A stretch of 55,595 nucleotides of DNA from a bacterium. GTDB taxonomy: Bacteria > Patescibacteriota > Saccharimonadia > CAILAD01 > BJGX01. Positions 1-10,356 of the stretch are shown here, one piece after another. Both the position numbers and the translations under genes were made by a program. Numbering within the stretch: the first letter of the stretch is position 1; each line of letters begins with the position of its first letter. Below the pieces are notes generated by a model. It made no database searches and was not told the DNA's origin. It saw only the letters and a program-made list of their open reading frames with translations. The stretch lies in NCBI GenBank assembly GCA_029778565.1, contig JAKOQC010000083.1:1-55595 (forward strand), in the 5' to 3' direction.

Positions 1-365
1 ATTGCTTTTTGATACTCACCAAAAAACTGATCTGCATAGCTTTGTGATGTACCATCGGGTGCAGGAACGAGATACAATGGCTTACCCACCTCATCTTCAT
101 ACGTCTCTGGTAAATATGGATAGCGTTTGCGAAGTGCATCAAAGTCATCAACAAAATGTATATGATCTACACTGCGACCACGTTTTATAAGTCCGCGACG
201 CAGAGCATCGGCTGTTAATACTTCACGAGTGTGACCAATATGGTACGGCCCCGACGGAGAGATACCACTACAAACACGCAAATTTCCATTTGGATGTTTA
301 GCTTCTATTGCATCACAAACAACATCTACCCAATAACTAGATTGGCCTTGTGTTTCATTATTCAT
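1..365 (-). CDS. lysS: Lysyl-tRNA synthetase class I, N-terminal part (truncated by window edge)
   Basis: Minus-strand reading MNNETQGQSSYWVDVVCDAIEAKHPNGNLRVCSGISPSGPYHIGHTREVLTADALRRGLIKRGRSVDHIHFVDDFDALRKRYPYLPETYED...; SGISPSGPYHIGHTRE is the class I LysRS HIGH-motif region. Partial, so absent from the ORF track. Confidence 0.85.
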   Translation of the reverse strand, partial: MNNETQGQSSYWVDVVCDAIEAKHPNGNLRVCSGISPSGPYHIGHTREVLTADALRRGLIKRGRSVDHIHFVDDFDALRKRYPYLPETYEDEVGKPLYLVPAPDGTSQSYADQFFGEYQKA

Positions 366-402
366 AGTAATATTATACGCACTTTTCATCATTTGCTCCA
401 TT

Positions 403-437
403 CAAACAAAAAGCGCCTCATTCTAGCAGAAGCGCTT
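403..437 (-). terminator. Intrinsic terminator downstream of greA
   Basis: AAAAAGCGC...GCGCTTTTTGTTT inverted repeat followed by a T-tract on the minus strand, between greA and lysS. Confidence 0.7.
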
Positions 438-457
438 TTTGTTTGTAAAACCTTTTC

Positions 458-919
458 TTATTCAACCTTCATAATCTTATAAGTCATTGTTCCGGCTGGC
501 ACCTCTACATCAGCAACCTCACCTACCTTTTTACCAAGCAAGGCTTTACCAATAGGAGATTCATCCGAAATTTTACCACTGTCTGGATCCGCTTCGGTAC
601 GACCGACAATGTGAAACACCTGTTTGCCATCATCAAGACTAACATGTACTTTCGAACCTACCGCAACTACACCACCTTCACTTTTCGTAATGGTTTTGGC
701 GTGCTTTAAGATATTACCAATCTCGGCAATACGGCCTTCAATAAACGCTTGGCGCTCTTTAGCATCATCCCAGCTAGAATTTTCTGATAAATCACCAAAT
801 TCTTTCGCTTCGCGTAATGCTTTAGCAACTTCTTTTCGTTTGTTCTTAACCAAATCTTCGAGCTCTGTTTCGAGATCTTTAATTCCTTGGGGTGTCAGAT
901 AGAAATCTTGTTGTGACAT
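458..919 (-). CDS. greA: Transcription elongation factor GreA
   Basis: Protein MSQQDFYLTPQGIKDLETELEDL...SPIGKALLGKKVGEVADVEVPAG is typical GreA. Confidence 0.95.
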   Translation of the reverse strand: MSQQDFYLTPQGIKDLETELEDLVKNKRKEVAKALREAKEFGDLSENSSWDDAKERQAFIEGRIAEIGNILKHAKTITKSEGGVVAVGSKVHVSLDDGKQVFHIVGRTEADPDSGKISDESPIGKALLGKKVGEVADVEVPAGTMTYKIMKVE

Positions 920-1123
920 GAATTTTTTAACTACTCCTTATGTTTCTCTCTTATTCCGTAAGTTCTATATGTTCTTCAAGAAAAATGACCCTTGGCCGCA
1001 CTTGTTTGGTTTGGCTTTCAGGTCGCAATAAAACCCGAGAATATTTTGTTATTATTCTGCTGGTGTTTGTTTTTTATTCTCGCAAATCACACCCCTTATG
1101 TCAAGCTCGCTGAGATATATTTT

Positions 1124-3100
1124 TTAGTTTCTTGGTGTAGAAAAATACCATTTAAGAATTTCTTTGGTTGTTGGCACAGCAAATTCTGCACCCTCGCCTG
1201 AGTTTTCAACCAATACCACAGTAACAATTTTAGGGTCATTGGCTGGCGCATAGGCAGTAAACCATGCATGCGGCTTGGTGATAGGATTCTTGCCATCAAA
1301 CCCTTGCGTGCTGGTTTCGGCTGTACCAGTCTTACCGGCTACTGGCACAGGTACTTCACGCTTCATACTACAACATGCTGTGCCAGACGCTACAGCGCCC
1401 TCCATACCAGCTCTTACCACTGCTAACGTGGCTGGTGAGGCAATATTGGCAGTTTGCACCACTGGATCAATTGTGCGCACTATTTGCCCCTGAGCATCTT
1501 TTACTGCCATCGCAAAATGGGGTTGATAAAGTGTACCGCCATTTGCTACCGCAGCAGTTGCCATTGCAAGTTGTAATGGAGTAACACGAATGTCTCCCTG
1601 GCCAATTGAAATATTGTAGGTATCACCAACAAACCATGGGTCGGTAGAATATTTTTTCTTGGCTTCGGGAGATGGTATAAAACCAGCAGACTGATCACCA
1701 ATATCAGCCTTTAGACTAGTACCAAAACCAAACTTTTTATACCAATTGGTTAGTTTGGTTGGGCCAAGCCCGGTAAAGCTTTCAAAGCCACCCCCAACCA
1801 TATAGTAGAAAATGTCTGAGCTCCATGTTAAGGCCCGTACAACATTAACAGCACCAAGCCCACCCGGCTCCCAGCCCTTAAATGTATATACAATATTTGG
1901 ATCGTACTGATTTTTTACATCAAGTTTACCGTTATCAATCAGAGTAGTATTAGAGTTAATAACTCCTTCCTCAAGTCCGGCAGTGGAGATGAATGGTTTT
2001 ATTGTAGAACCTATTGGATATCCACCTGATGCGACACGATTAAACAGAGGCTTAGCAGGATCATTTAGTAGTGTATTGTAGTCGTTTTGACTAATACCCT
2101 TGGCAAAGGCATTACCGTCATAACTTGGATAATTAACAGCTGCCAGTACTTGTCCGTTTCTTGGGTCTACCGCAACAGCAGCACCACCACGCGAACCAGC
2201 TCGTTCTACTGCAGCTTTCAACTGGGCGGCCATCTGGTCTTGTAAGCCTTTATCGATACTGAGTACTAAATTTTTACCTGCCAGAGGATCTTGCTTGGCC
2301 AAGTATCTTACCGGAGTACCGGTAGCGTCAACTTCTACTTGTTCTTTTCCATACTGACCACGTAAGTCTGTCTCGTAATATTTCTCAAGACCAGTCTTAC
2401 CAATAGTATCAATTGGTCGATAACTTGGATTAGCCGCCCATTCTTCTTGCGAAATACGTCCGGTGTAGCCCAGGAACGGCGCCAGGGTACCACCGTCAAG
2501 ATACTGGCGTGATGGATTAACTTCTACACTAAAGCCGTTTAATCGAGCGGCTGCTTCTTCGGTATTTAAGGCAACGTCACGACTAACGTTTTCAGCAATA
2601 ACAACTGGCTGTGAATTTTTTAAGCCCTTCTTCTCCACGATCTGTACAATTTCTTCAGGTTGTTTTGAAAGAATACTCGCAATTGTCTGATAGGCAGCTG
2701 CTCTATCTGTTTTACTCGTACTCACTTGACTTGGAATAACTACAATATCAAAACGGGCATCATTGCGTACTAAAAGTATGCCATTTCGGTCGTACATGGC
2801 TCCACGGGGTGCAGGAATTTCCGAAATTCTCACCCTATTACTGCTAGCTAAGAGTGAGTGTTGCTGTCCAGTAATAATTTGCAGATACCCCAGTCGCAAG
2901 ACCAATACTGAAGCAAATAGTAAAAGTAGTGCAACCATCACCCAATAAAATGATATGCGTACCGGTTCTTCAAGCTGAATTTTTTCTGAGCTACCGGCCA
3001 AAATTGCTGCCGACCAATCCTCACTCTTCTGAACACGCTGTTCTTTTTTAGAAAACCGAAATTCTATAGCTCTGTCATAAAATTCACCAAATATATTCAT
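1124..3100 (-). CDS. mrdA: Penicillin-binding protein 2 (peptidoglycan transpeptidase)
   Basis: N-terminal TM, PBP dimerisation region, SxxK-type GSTIKPF, KTGTAE motif; adjacent to mreD/mreC/mreB. Confidence 0.93.
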   Translation of the reverse strand: MNIFGEFYDRAIEFRFSKKEQRVQKSEDWSAAILAGSSEKIQLEEPVRISFYWVMVALLLLFASVLVLRLGYLQIITGQQHSLLASSNRVRISEIPAPRGAMYDRNGILLVRNDARFDIVVIPSQVSTSKTDRAAAYQTIASILSKQPEEIVQIVEKKGLKNSQPVVIAENVSRDVALNTEEAAARLNGFSVEVNPSRQYLDGGTLAPFLGYTGRISQEEWAANPSYRPIDTIGKTGLEKYYETDLRGQYGKEQVEVDATGTPVRYLAKQDPLAGKNLVLSIDKGLQDQMAAQLKAAVERAGSRGGAAVAVDPRNGQVLAAVNYPSYDGNAFAKGISQNDYNTLLNDPAKPLFNRVASGGYPIGSTIKPFISTAGLEEGVINSNTTLIDNGKLDVKNQYDPNIVYTFKGWEPGGLGAVNVVRALTWSSDIFYYMVGGGFESFTGLGPTKLTNWYKKFGFGTSLKADIGDQSAGFIPSPEAKKKYSTDPWFVGDTYNISIGQGDIRVTPLQLAMATAAVANGGTLYQPHFAMAVKDAQGQIVRTIDPVVQTANIASPATLAVVRAGMEGAVASGTACCSMKREVPVPVAGKTGTAETSTQGFDGKNPITKPHAWFTAYAPANDPKIVTVVLVENSGEGAEFAVPTTKEILKWYFSTPRN

Positions 3101-3106
3101 TCTTGC

Positions 3107-3610
3107 CTAGCCCCGCAACCACCGTTTTTTTACTTCACCAGAGTTTAGGTAACTCTGGAGCCATATTGCAGCCATATACAGCAGTGCACCAGCTATCAAA
3201 GTAAAAGTTAGCTGAATAACACCGGCTACAAAATAACTACTGAGTTGACGAAATCTCTCAATAGAAAAAACCATTACCAGCTGAATAAATAAGTACAGTA
3301 TTTCTAATAACCCAAGGGTGATTATTACATTCCAAAAACCCACTGCGCGCTCACCTAAATGCACAACATATTTGGCAATTACTGCAGCAAATAACAGAAA
3401 GAACATATTAAAACCAAAGAAAGTACCAGCATGAATATCGAGTATCAATCCGCTTACAAGTGCGATTGGTGCTAAATCTGAAGCACGTAATTGCAGTGTA
3501 GAGACGACAATTACCGCTAAAACCAAATTAAAAGTAAAACTACCACCTAAAAGTGTAATTTGGAGTAAAACAGCAGCCAGTGCAGCGAGATAAAATACAA
3601 TCAACTTCAT
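3107..3610 (-). CDS. mreD: Rod shape-determining protein MreD
   Basis: Small polytopic membrane protein between mreC and PBP2. Confidence 0.8.
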   Translation of the reverse strand: MKLIVFYLAALAAVLLQITLLGGSFTFNLVLAVIVVSTLQLRASDLAPIALVSGLILDIHAGTFFGFNMFFLLFAAVIAKYVVHLGERAVGFWNVIITLGLLEILYLFIQLVMVFSIERFRQLSSYFVAGVIQLTFTLIAGALLYMAAIWLQSYLNSGEVKKRWLRG

Positions 3611-4410
3611 TGCTTGAGACCCGTTACAACAAATACCAACTCTAACGTATTGAGGTTTACTAATGGTTTCAAACTAGCACTTTGAAACACTGCATTGTCT
3701 GCCTTCGTTACTCCCTCCACCTGACCAATCAGTATCCCCTGCGGTACCAAGCCAGAGCCCGCCGAAACAATTTGTTCTCCTTGAGTTACTACTTCACCCT
3801 GAGCGACGTCTTCAAAGCTATACCCTTGTCCAATTTGTCCACGTACTATACCTTGGGCACGACCATCTTGTCCTATCGCACGAATTCGAAAATCTGGATC
3901 GCTCACCAAAAAGACTTTACTACTATAATCATTTACCTGATAAATGGTTCCTACCAAAACCCCACTACTAATTACTGCCTGACCCACTTGCACGCCACTA
4001 CTACTGCCCCTGTCTATGGTTATAAATCGTCTACTATCATCTGGTTCGGTACTCACAACCCTCGAAGGTAATAACTGTAGGTTGAGACGTGAGTTAAAAT
4101 TAAGCTGTGCTCGCAATAGTTCGTTCTCATGCCCCACTTCTTTAAGAGCCGAGAGTTGATTGCGCAAATCGAGCACCTCAGATTGTAAATTTTTATTATC
4201 TTCACCCAGGCGAGAAATCGAACCAAGAAAACTAAACTCGCCAGTTATAGTATTACGCAAGCTTACTAATCTGGCGCCTACTGGGTTAAATAATTGATCG
4301 TGCACCAAACGAAAAGGCCAACCTATTCCGGCTGCATTAATAACAATAATAATCACTGCAATTGCTGCAGCTATGCCGACAAGTAATATCGAACGATTCT
4401 TCATACTCAA
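3607..4410 (-). CDS. mreC: Rod shape-determining protein MreC
   Basis: TM, coiled coil, beta domain (RFITIDRGSSSGVQVGQAVIS...GLVPQGILIGQV). Confidence 0.92.
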   Translation of the reverse strand: MSMKNRSILLVGIAAAIAVIIIVINAAGIGWPFRLVHDQLFNPVGARLVSLRNTITGEFSFLGSISRLGEDNKNLQSEVLDLRNQLSALKEVGHENELLRAQLNFNSRLNLQLLPSRVVSTEPDDSRRFITIDRGSSSGVQVGQAVISSGVLVGTIYQVNDYSSKVFLVSDPDFRIRAIGQDGRAQGIVRGQIGQGYSFEDVAQGEVVTQGEQIVSAGSGLVPQGILIGQVEGVTKADNAVFQSASLKPLVNLNTLELVFVVTGLKQ

Positions 4411-4417
4411 ACCCCCT

Positions 4418-5470
4418 CTAATGCGGTACTTTTTCGTACTGAGTACTTACCAACACGTCTTTTAGACTATCTAAATCTTCTAATACCATACCGGTTCCGC
4501 GCACAACTGCAGTAAGTGGGTCATCGGCAATATGTACCGGCATTTTCGTTTGAGCTGCCAACAACACATCTAAGCCACGTAGCAGTGCGCCGCCACCGGC
4601 AAGATATATACCTTTGTCCATAATGTCTGCCAAAAGTTCTGGTGGTGTTTCTTCTATAGTATGCTTTACTGCATCTACAATAGCTCTTACCGATCGAGAT
4701 AAAGCTTTTCTGGTTTGATCAGAATTAATAGTCATCTCTTTTGGTAAGCCAGTTATCATATCTCGTCCACGAATAGGCGCCTCAAGCATTTTACTTAGTT
4801 TTGCCGCCGAGCCGATATTTATTTTAATTGTTTCGGCCGTGCGCTCACCAATCTGTAGACTGAATTCTTCTTTAGCATAAGCGATAACATCATCAGTAAG
4901 TTCATCCCCAGCAATACGTACCGAGCGTGACGAAACAATTCCTCCAAGCGAAATTACCGCCACCTCTGAAGTACCGCCCCCAATATCAACTATCATCGAC
5001 CCGGCGGCATCGTGTACTGGCAAGCCACTACCCACAGCCGCTGCCATTGGCTCTTCTATCAAGAAAGCCTGACGTGCACCAGCGTTCATAGCCGCTTCTT
5101 CTACCGCACGTTTTTCTACTTCGGTAACACCAGATGGAATACCCACTACCACACGTGGACGCGGAAAGAGCACAAAACTTTCTTTATGTACTTTTTCAAT
5201 AAAGTATTTAAGCATTTGCTCAGTAATTTCAAAGTCTGATACCACACCATCTACGAGGGGTCGTGTTGCCACAATATTAGCTGGAGTTTTACCAACCATC
5301 CGTTTGGCTTCATCTCCAATTGCCAAAATCTGCTTGTTTTTAGTGTTAATTGCTACTACAGAAGGTTCGTTAATGACAATACCCTTACCACGCACGTATA
5401 CCAAAGTATTGGCCGTACCAAGGTCAATACCTATATCATGACTAAAATTACCCAAAAGCTGTTGTATCAT
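4418..5470 (-). CDS. mreB: Actin-like rod shape-determining protein MreB
   Basis: DIGIDLGTANTLVYVRGKGIVINEPSVVAIN...GGALLRGLD. Confidence 0.97.
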   Translation of the reverse strand: MIQQLLGNFSHDIGIDLGTANTLVYVRGKGIVINEPSVVAINTKNKQILAIGDEAKRMVGKTPANIVATRPLVDGVVSDFEITEQMLKYFIEKVHKESFVLFPRPRVVVGIPSGVTEVEKRAVEEAAMNAGARQAFLIEEPMAAAVGSGLPVHDAAGSMIVDIGGGTSEVAVISLGGIVSSRSVRIAGDELTDDVIAYAKEEFSLQIGERTAETIKINIGSAAKLSKMLEAPIRGRDMITGLPKEMTINSDQTRKALSRSVRAIVDAVKHTIEETPPELLADIMDKGIYLAGGGALLRGLDVLLAAQTKMPVHIADDPLTAVVRGTGMVLEDLDSLKDVLVSTQYEKVPH

Positions 5471-5556
5471 CTCTATTTAGTGTAACAAATCTTAGCCATC
5501 TGTTGCTAGGGTAAATGTAAGAATAATAAAAAACTGCTAGCTAATCGCCAGCAGTT

Positions 5557-5802
5557 CTAACTTTCTAACTGAAAGAGTGCTCTCTTGACACTATCCTTTG
5601 CCACGTTAAAAGGTACTTGCTTCGCATTCTCTTGCTCCCAAAGTTCCCACTCTTTCTTTAAACGTTCTTCATCTCTCACATCAGCAAACTTAAAACATCG
5701 ATTACACCGTTTGGCAGTGGTATACATTGAGCATTCGTCATACCATTGATGAAAGCCAAGCTTACAGAGCAATGGTTTCTTTACTGTTTCTTCATCAGCC
5801 AT
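5557..5802 (-). CDS. Small hypothetical protein with Cys pairs (possible zinc-binding)
   Basis: ORF of 81 aa with KRCNRC; SD-like AGGAGG upstream; followed by a hairpin/T-tract at about 5528-5557. Confidence 0.6.
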   Translation of the reverse strand: MADEETVKKPLLCKLGFHQWYDECSMYTTAKRCNRCFKFADVRDEERLKKEWELWEQENAKQVPFNVAKDSVKRALFQLES

Positions 5803-5872
5803 TCTAACCTCCTTAGGACAAGTAAGGTTCTTGGTATTATATATATGAAGCTCTAATTAGTCAATGTAGCTA

Positions 5873-6631
5873 TTAATGCAACCAACCAGCAATTATCGAA
5901 AATGCAATGAGGTTATTAAAAGCATGTAGTAACATACTAGGAATCACACTTTTTAGACGCAAGCGAATAATTGCCAAAATAATTGCCAAAATAAAGGTAT
6001 AAATTACTACGTTCGGCTGAAAGTGTAATAGTGCAAAGACCAAGCTCGTTAGAAAAATACCAAAAAATGTCCCAAACCGTCGCATTAATACTGGCAATAT
6101 TAACCCTCTAAAATACAGTTCTTCCACAATTGGTGCTACAACTACAGCAGCTGCAAAACTCAGCCACAACCCAACTCCGCTATTACCATAGGTCAGAGCA
6201 TTGTTCTGGGCTTGGTCGGCGTTAAAACTCGGCACTAGCCAGACCACCAGACTAAAAATTAGTATTACACTAGTCGTTAATATAAGTAATCCACCAACCA
6301 CAAAAAGTGCAAATCGCCACCACGAAAAGCCATTTAAGCCAAGAGTTTGCCTAGTAGCATGGTATTTTTTTACCAGCCAGAAGAGCAAACAAAACTCGGT
6401 CGCTAAGGTTGCCAGATCGATTATTGCCTCTACTAATTGCTTGTTATTAATACCATTCAGTAATGGTGTAGGCAGTGGTAAATGTTTAAGTCCAAACCAA
6501 GCGATAGCCAACACAATAGGTACCAAAATTGTTACAGCCAACACCATTACAACATCGCGTATGCGCCATGGAACCTCTGGCATTGGTAACCATGGTTGGC
6601 GTTTCTTTTTAACTCCCGCCTCGGCCTGCAT
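5873..6631 (-). CDS. CPBP family intramembrane (CAAX-like) metalloprotease
   Basis: Motifs PIVEELYFRGLILPVL and LLHAFNNLIAF. Confidence 0.9.
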   Translation of the reverse strand: MQAEAGVKKKRQPWLPMPEVPWRIRDVVMVLAVTILVPIVLAIAWFGLKHLPLPTPLLNGINNKQLVEAIIDLATLATEFCLLFWLVKKYHATRQTLGLNGFSWWRFALFVVGGLLILTTSVILIFSLVVWLVPSFNADQAQNNALTYGNSGVGLWLSFAAAVVVAPIVEELYFRGLILPVLMRRFGTFFGIFLTSLVFALLHFQPNVVIYTFILAIILAIIRLRLKSVIPSMLLHAFNNLIAFSIIAGWLH

Positions 6632-6633
6632 AG

Positions 6634-7716
6634 CTAGAATAACTTACGAATATCAGATACTGATACAATAATCATCAGGCCAATAAGAGCAACAAAACCA
6701 ATAATATGTACCAAGTTTTCGCGTTCTGGAGAAATCTTTACTCCAATCTTGCGCAGTATCATCATGAATTCTCTCCCGCCATCAAGGGCTGGTAATGGAA
6801 GAGCGTTAATGACTGCAAGACTAAGTGAGATAGAGGCAATAAAGAGCCAAATGTAGGTCGAGCCAAAACGTACTATTTGCGAGAACAGGCTTACAATACC
6901 AATTGGTCCAGCTACCCCTTCGCTAACTTTAGCCTGAGTAAACAACCCTAAAATAAGGTTACCAAATACCGCCAGCGTGGCGACAATTAACTCAAGCATA
7001 AGCACAAAAGCAGCAATGGGGGCTGCCCACCAAGAATATTTACTTATCTGTACAGGTTCAGCTACTAATCCAAGAAAACCTACATTTTCATCTTTGCCCA
7101 GAACAATTGTTTTTGTTTGCGTGGTGTTGCCATGTTGATAAACAACTATCGCTTCTTGCCCAGCACGAGTTTTCGTATAACTGCGCAAATCATTACTATT
7201 TTGAAAGTTTATATTATCGAGCGTAACAAGTTTATCACCCTCTACAATACCAGCACTTTGAGCGGCTGAGTTTTTACTCACACTAAATACTGTTAAGCCG
7301 GCAGAAGTTTCGGTAATCGGTTTAACTGGGCCAAACGAAGGTAGATTTTGAATAATTGGTGGCACACCCACAATAAGAAGAGTGGTAAAAATACTGTAGG
7401 CAATGAGAAAATTTACCGTCACCCCCGCCATAACAATACGGGTTTTTTGCCAAAATCCTTTCGAATTAAAGCTTCTTGGGCCCGTCTGAGCATCGTCTTC
7501 ACCAAACAGACGAACAAATCCACCAATTGGAAACAGATTAATACTATATCGTGTCTCACCCTTTTTTATCGACCAAATACGAGGCGGAAACCCAATACCA
7601 AACTCTAAAACACGCACACCCTCTCTACGCGCCATTAAAAAATGCCCGAGCTCATGGGCAATAACTAACAAAGAAAAAATGATAATTACGCCAAGTATTA
7701 CTGGTAGCCAGCTCAT
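6634..7716 (-). CDS. rseP: Site-2 protease family zinc metalloprotease (RseP/RasP)
   Basis: HELGHFLMARREGVRVLEFGIGFPPRI, PDZ region, NALPLPALDGGRE. Confidence 0.95.
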   Translation of the reverse strand: MSWLPVILGVIIIFSLLVIAHELGHFLMARREGVRVLEFGIGFPPRIWSIKKGETRYSINLFPIGGFVRLFGEDDAQTGPRSFNSKGFWQKTRIVMAGVTVNFLIAYSIFTTLLIVGVPPIIQNLPSFGPVKPITETSAGLTVFSVSKNSAAQSAGIVEGDKLVTLDNINFQNSNDLRSYTKTRAGQEAIVVYQHGNTTQTKTIVLGKDENVGFLGLVAEPVQISKYSWWAAPIAAFVLMLELIVATLAVFGNLILGLFTQAKVSEGVAGPIGIVSLFSQIVRFGSTYIWLFIASISLSLAVINALPLPALDGGREFMMILRKIGVKISPERENLVHIIGFVALIGLMIIVSVSDIRKLF

Positions 7717-8408
7717 TTACCGAACCTTCTTCCTCTATTAGCATAATCTTGCAGAACAGCATCAAGACGGACCTCGTTAAACTCAGGCCAAAACTCATCG
7801 ACAAAGGCAAATTCCGAGTATGCACTTTGCCAAAGTAAAAAATTACTCAAACGCTTCTCACCACTTGTACGTACAATCAAATCTGGGGCAGGTACTTCTG
7901 GGCAATAGAGATGTTTTGTAATAACTTCATCATCAATCTCTTCAGGTTTCAGATTTTCTCGAACAATTGCCCTTAGGGAGTCTACGATTTCTTGCCGCCC
8001 ACCATAATTAAAGCAAGCTAAAAATGTGCCAGCAGTGTTATTTTTAGTTAGCTCTTCAGCTTCTTCAATAGCAGCTCTTAATTTATCGCTCAGCTTTTCT
8101 CTGCTACCCACAATACGCAAACGCACATTTTTTTTGTGTAACTCTTTGGCGTCTTTTAGTACAACTTTTAAAGCCATTTTCATCAAGATTCCGACTTCAT
8201 CACTAGCTCGTTGCCAATTCTCACTCGAAAATACAAAGGCAGAAAAATAGGGTATGTTTCTATCAAAACACGCCTGGGCAACAACTCGCAATTGTTCGTA
8301 CCCGCGCTTATAGGCTTGATTTATACTAAACCCATTAGCTTTGGCCCAACGCCGATTACCGTCAGGAATAAATGCAATATGTTGCAATTGGTGTTTTGTT
8401 TCGGCCAT
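7713..8408 (-). CDS. uppS: Isoprenyl transferase (undecaprenyl diphosphate synthase)
   Basis: HIAFIPDGNRRWAKANG...RTSGEKRLSNFLLWQSAYSEFAFVDEFWPEF. Confidence 0.97.
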   Translation of the reverse strand: MAETKHQLQHIAFIPDGNRRWAKANGFSINQAYKRGYEQLRVVAQACFDRNIPYFSAFVFSSENWQRASDEVGILMKMALKVVLKDAKELHKKNVRLRIVGSREKLSDKLRAAIEEAEELTKNNTAGTFLACFNYGGRQEIVDSLRAIVRENLKPEEIDDEVITKHLYCPEVPAPDLIVRTSGEKRLSNFLLWQSAYSEFAFVDEFWPEFNEVRLDAVLQDYANRGRRFGK

Positions 8409-8416
8409 ACAGATTC

Positions 8417-8989
8417 TTAAGTTTGTAGTAACTCGGCTTCTTTTTCTTTAGAAATTTCGCTTACCTGAGCATGATATTTATCGATCATTGTATTAAGATC
8501 TTTTTCTAAACTAGTCACATCATCTTCAGTTAATTTCTTTGCCTTAGCAGCGGCTTTACCGTCATTGAGTGCTTCGTGGCGAGCATTACGGAGCGAAATA
8601 TTACACTCCTCACCCTTTTGATGTAACACTTTCACCATCTGAGTGCGAGTTTCTTCACTCATTGGGGGAACATTTATTCGTATTACATGGCCGTCGTTAT
8701 TTGGAGTAAATGCCATGGTTGGATTTTCTGAGATAGCTTTTTCAATAGCGGCAAGATTACTTGCATCCCAAGGCTGAATTTGCAGGGTTTTTGCATCTGG
8801 GGTAGATACACTGGCAATTGATTTTAATGTCATTTCTTGACCATAGACATTTACTTTTAAGCCATCAATCATCGCGGCGTTCGCCCGACCCGAGCGAAGC
8901 CCGGCCAGTTCTTCACTAAAATGATCAATTGCGGCTTTCATTTTGGTTTCGGCAGATTTGAGATATTCTTGATTCATAATATTCCACAT
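8417..8989 (-). CDS. frr: Ribosome recycling factor (actual start may be the internal MNQEYL, about 8974)
   Basis: LAGLRSGRANAAMIDGLKVNVYGQEMTLKSIASVSTPDAKTLQIQPWD. Confidence 0.97.
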   Translation of the reverse strand: MWNIMNQEYLKSAETKMKAAIDHFSEELAGLRSGRANAAMIDGLKVNVYGQEMTLKSIASVSTPDAKTLQIQPWDASNLAAIEKAISENPTMAFTPNNDGHVIRINVPPMSEETRTQMVKVLHQKGEECNISLRNARHEALNDGKAAAKAKKLTEDDVTSLEKDLNTMIDKYHAQVSEISKEKEAELLQT

Positions 8990-9056
8990 TATACCTAATT
9001 TGGCTGATTGAAGCTAGACTGTTAATAATTAAAAAAGCCCTCGTAATCGAGAGCTA

Positions 9057-9647
9057 TCAACTTCTGTTGTTTTTTTCTTTCTCACCCAAGACAGCAGCAA
9101 TACTTGGTGCTGACTCTTGTGTACTAACTACTGTGATGCCCCCTTGTGTGGGTACGATGCCTGGTTCAAGAACTCTCATGTACCAACCACACCGAGCATT
9201 ATCCCACATACGAACCTCTATATCGCTTACGCCCAAATGCCAACTTAGTTTATAGCATGGTTGGCGTGGCTTACTAACTTCAAGTAAAGCATCTCCCCAA
9301 CGCCAAACATCTCCAACACGAACCACTGTTTCATCCACGCCATCGATAGTCAGATTCTCACCAAATGAGGGAATATGAAGGTCTAAGCCGAGCTCTTGTC
9401 TCCAAAGGTCGTAATGTACAACGGGGTAGACATATATTGCCTTTTCGTTACCACCATGCAGTTGGCGTCCATCTTCTTTCGGTCTTGTATCTACCTGTTG
9501 ATCACCAAGCAAGTTTGTGTATGTTAACAACAGTTCACCTGAAGAGACTACAGGATGCTTGTTAATACTAGAGTACACTGTTTTCGTTCTTAGTTGACGA
9601 AGTACTTGCGGTTGCCCTACATTGACTGATACAATTCTTACCTCCAT
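9057..9647 (-). CDS. MOSC domain-containing protein (YiiM-like)
   Basis: VSVNVGQPQVLR...FGENLTIDGVDETVVRVGDVWRWGDALLEVSKPRQPCYKL. Confidence 0.85.
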   Translation of the reverse strand: MEVRIVSVNVGQPQVLRQLRTKTVYSSINKHPVVSSGELLLTYTNLLGDQQVDTRPKEDGRQLHGGNEKAIYVYPVVHYDLWRQELGLDLHIPSFGENLTIDGVDETVVRVGDVWRWGDALLEVSKPRQPCYKLSWHLGVSDIEVRMWDNARCGWYMRVLEPGIVPTQGGITVVSTQESAPSIAAVLGEKEKNNRS

Positions 9648-9711
9648 CGTAACACTCCTTATATCGACGATTGGAACGATATCATTATCTATGACAACAA
9701 TATAAATTGCA

Positions 9712-9741
9712 AAAAAAAAGACCCTATACTGGGTCTTTTTT
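9712..9741 (-). terminator. Intrinsic terminator downstream of tsf
   Basis: AAAGACCC-TATACT-GGGTCTTTTTTT inverted repeat with flanking A/T tracts. Confidence 0.8.
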
Positions 9742-9756
9742 TGTTCTAGCTATTTA

Positions 9757-10353
9757 TTATGATTTTACGCCTAGCTCAAACCGTACAAAACGAGCAATTA
9801 CAATGTTTTCACCAAGCTTACCAATCAGTTCTTTGGTAAGTTGTTCGATAGTTTTGCTGTCGTCTTTAATGAATTTTTGATTACTTAAACACACCTCTTC
9901 ATACCATTTCGCTAACTTACCTTCTACGATTTTGTCGGCGAATTCTTTTGGCTTTCCAGAAGCTACCGCTTCTTTTTCGATAACGTCACGTTCCTTCTTG
10001 AGTTCTACTGCAGGAATAGCGTCGGTATTTAAATAAAGTGGATTGGTTGCCGCAATATGCATAGCCACATCACTGGCAAAATTTTTAAAATCATCAGTTT
10101 TAGCAACAAAATCGGTTTCGCAATTAATTTCAACTAACACACCAATCTTTTCACCATGCACGTAGCTTTGGATTATACCCTGGCTAGCAGTTCTATCGGC
10201 TTTCTTTTCAGCTTTAGCAATGCCTTTTACACGCATCAATTCCACCGCCTTATCATAGTCACCCTTTGCTTCTTCTAGAGCCGACTTGGCATCCATCATA
10301 CCAGCACCTGTAGCTGCGCGGAGTTTTTGAATATCTTCTATTTTTACACTCAT
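9757..10353 (-). CDS. tsf: Elongation factor Ts
   Basis: IQKLRAATGAGMMDAKSALEEAKGDYDKAVELMRVKG. Confidence 0.97.
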   Translation of the reverse strand: MSVKIEDIQKLRAATGAGMMDAKSALEEAKGDYDKAVELMRVKGIAKAEKKADRTASQGIIQSYVHGEKIGVLVEINCETDFVAKTDDFKNFASDVAMHIAATNPLYLNTDAIPAVELKKERDVIEKEAVASGKPKEFADKIVEGKLAKWYEEVCLSNQKFIKDDSKTIEQLTKELIGKLGENIVIARFVRFELGVKS

Positions 10354-10356
10354 TTA

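Noticed and set aside
5012-5239. ORFs antisense to mreB and other housekeeping genes (e.g. 3682-4071, 6201-6671, 14050-15096, 43477-43842)
   Set aside because: Antisense to confidently identified genes with no independent support.
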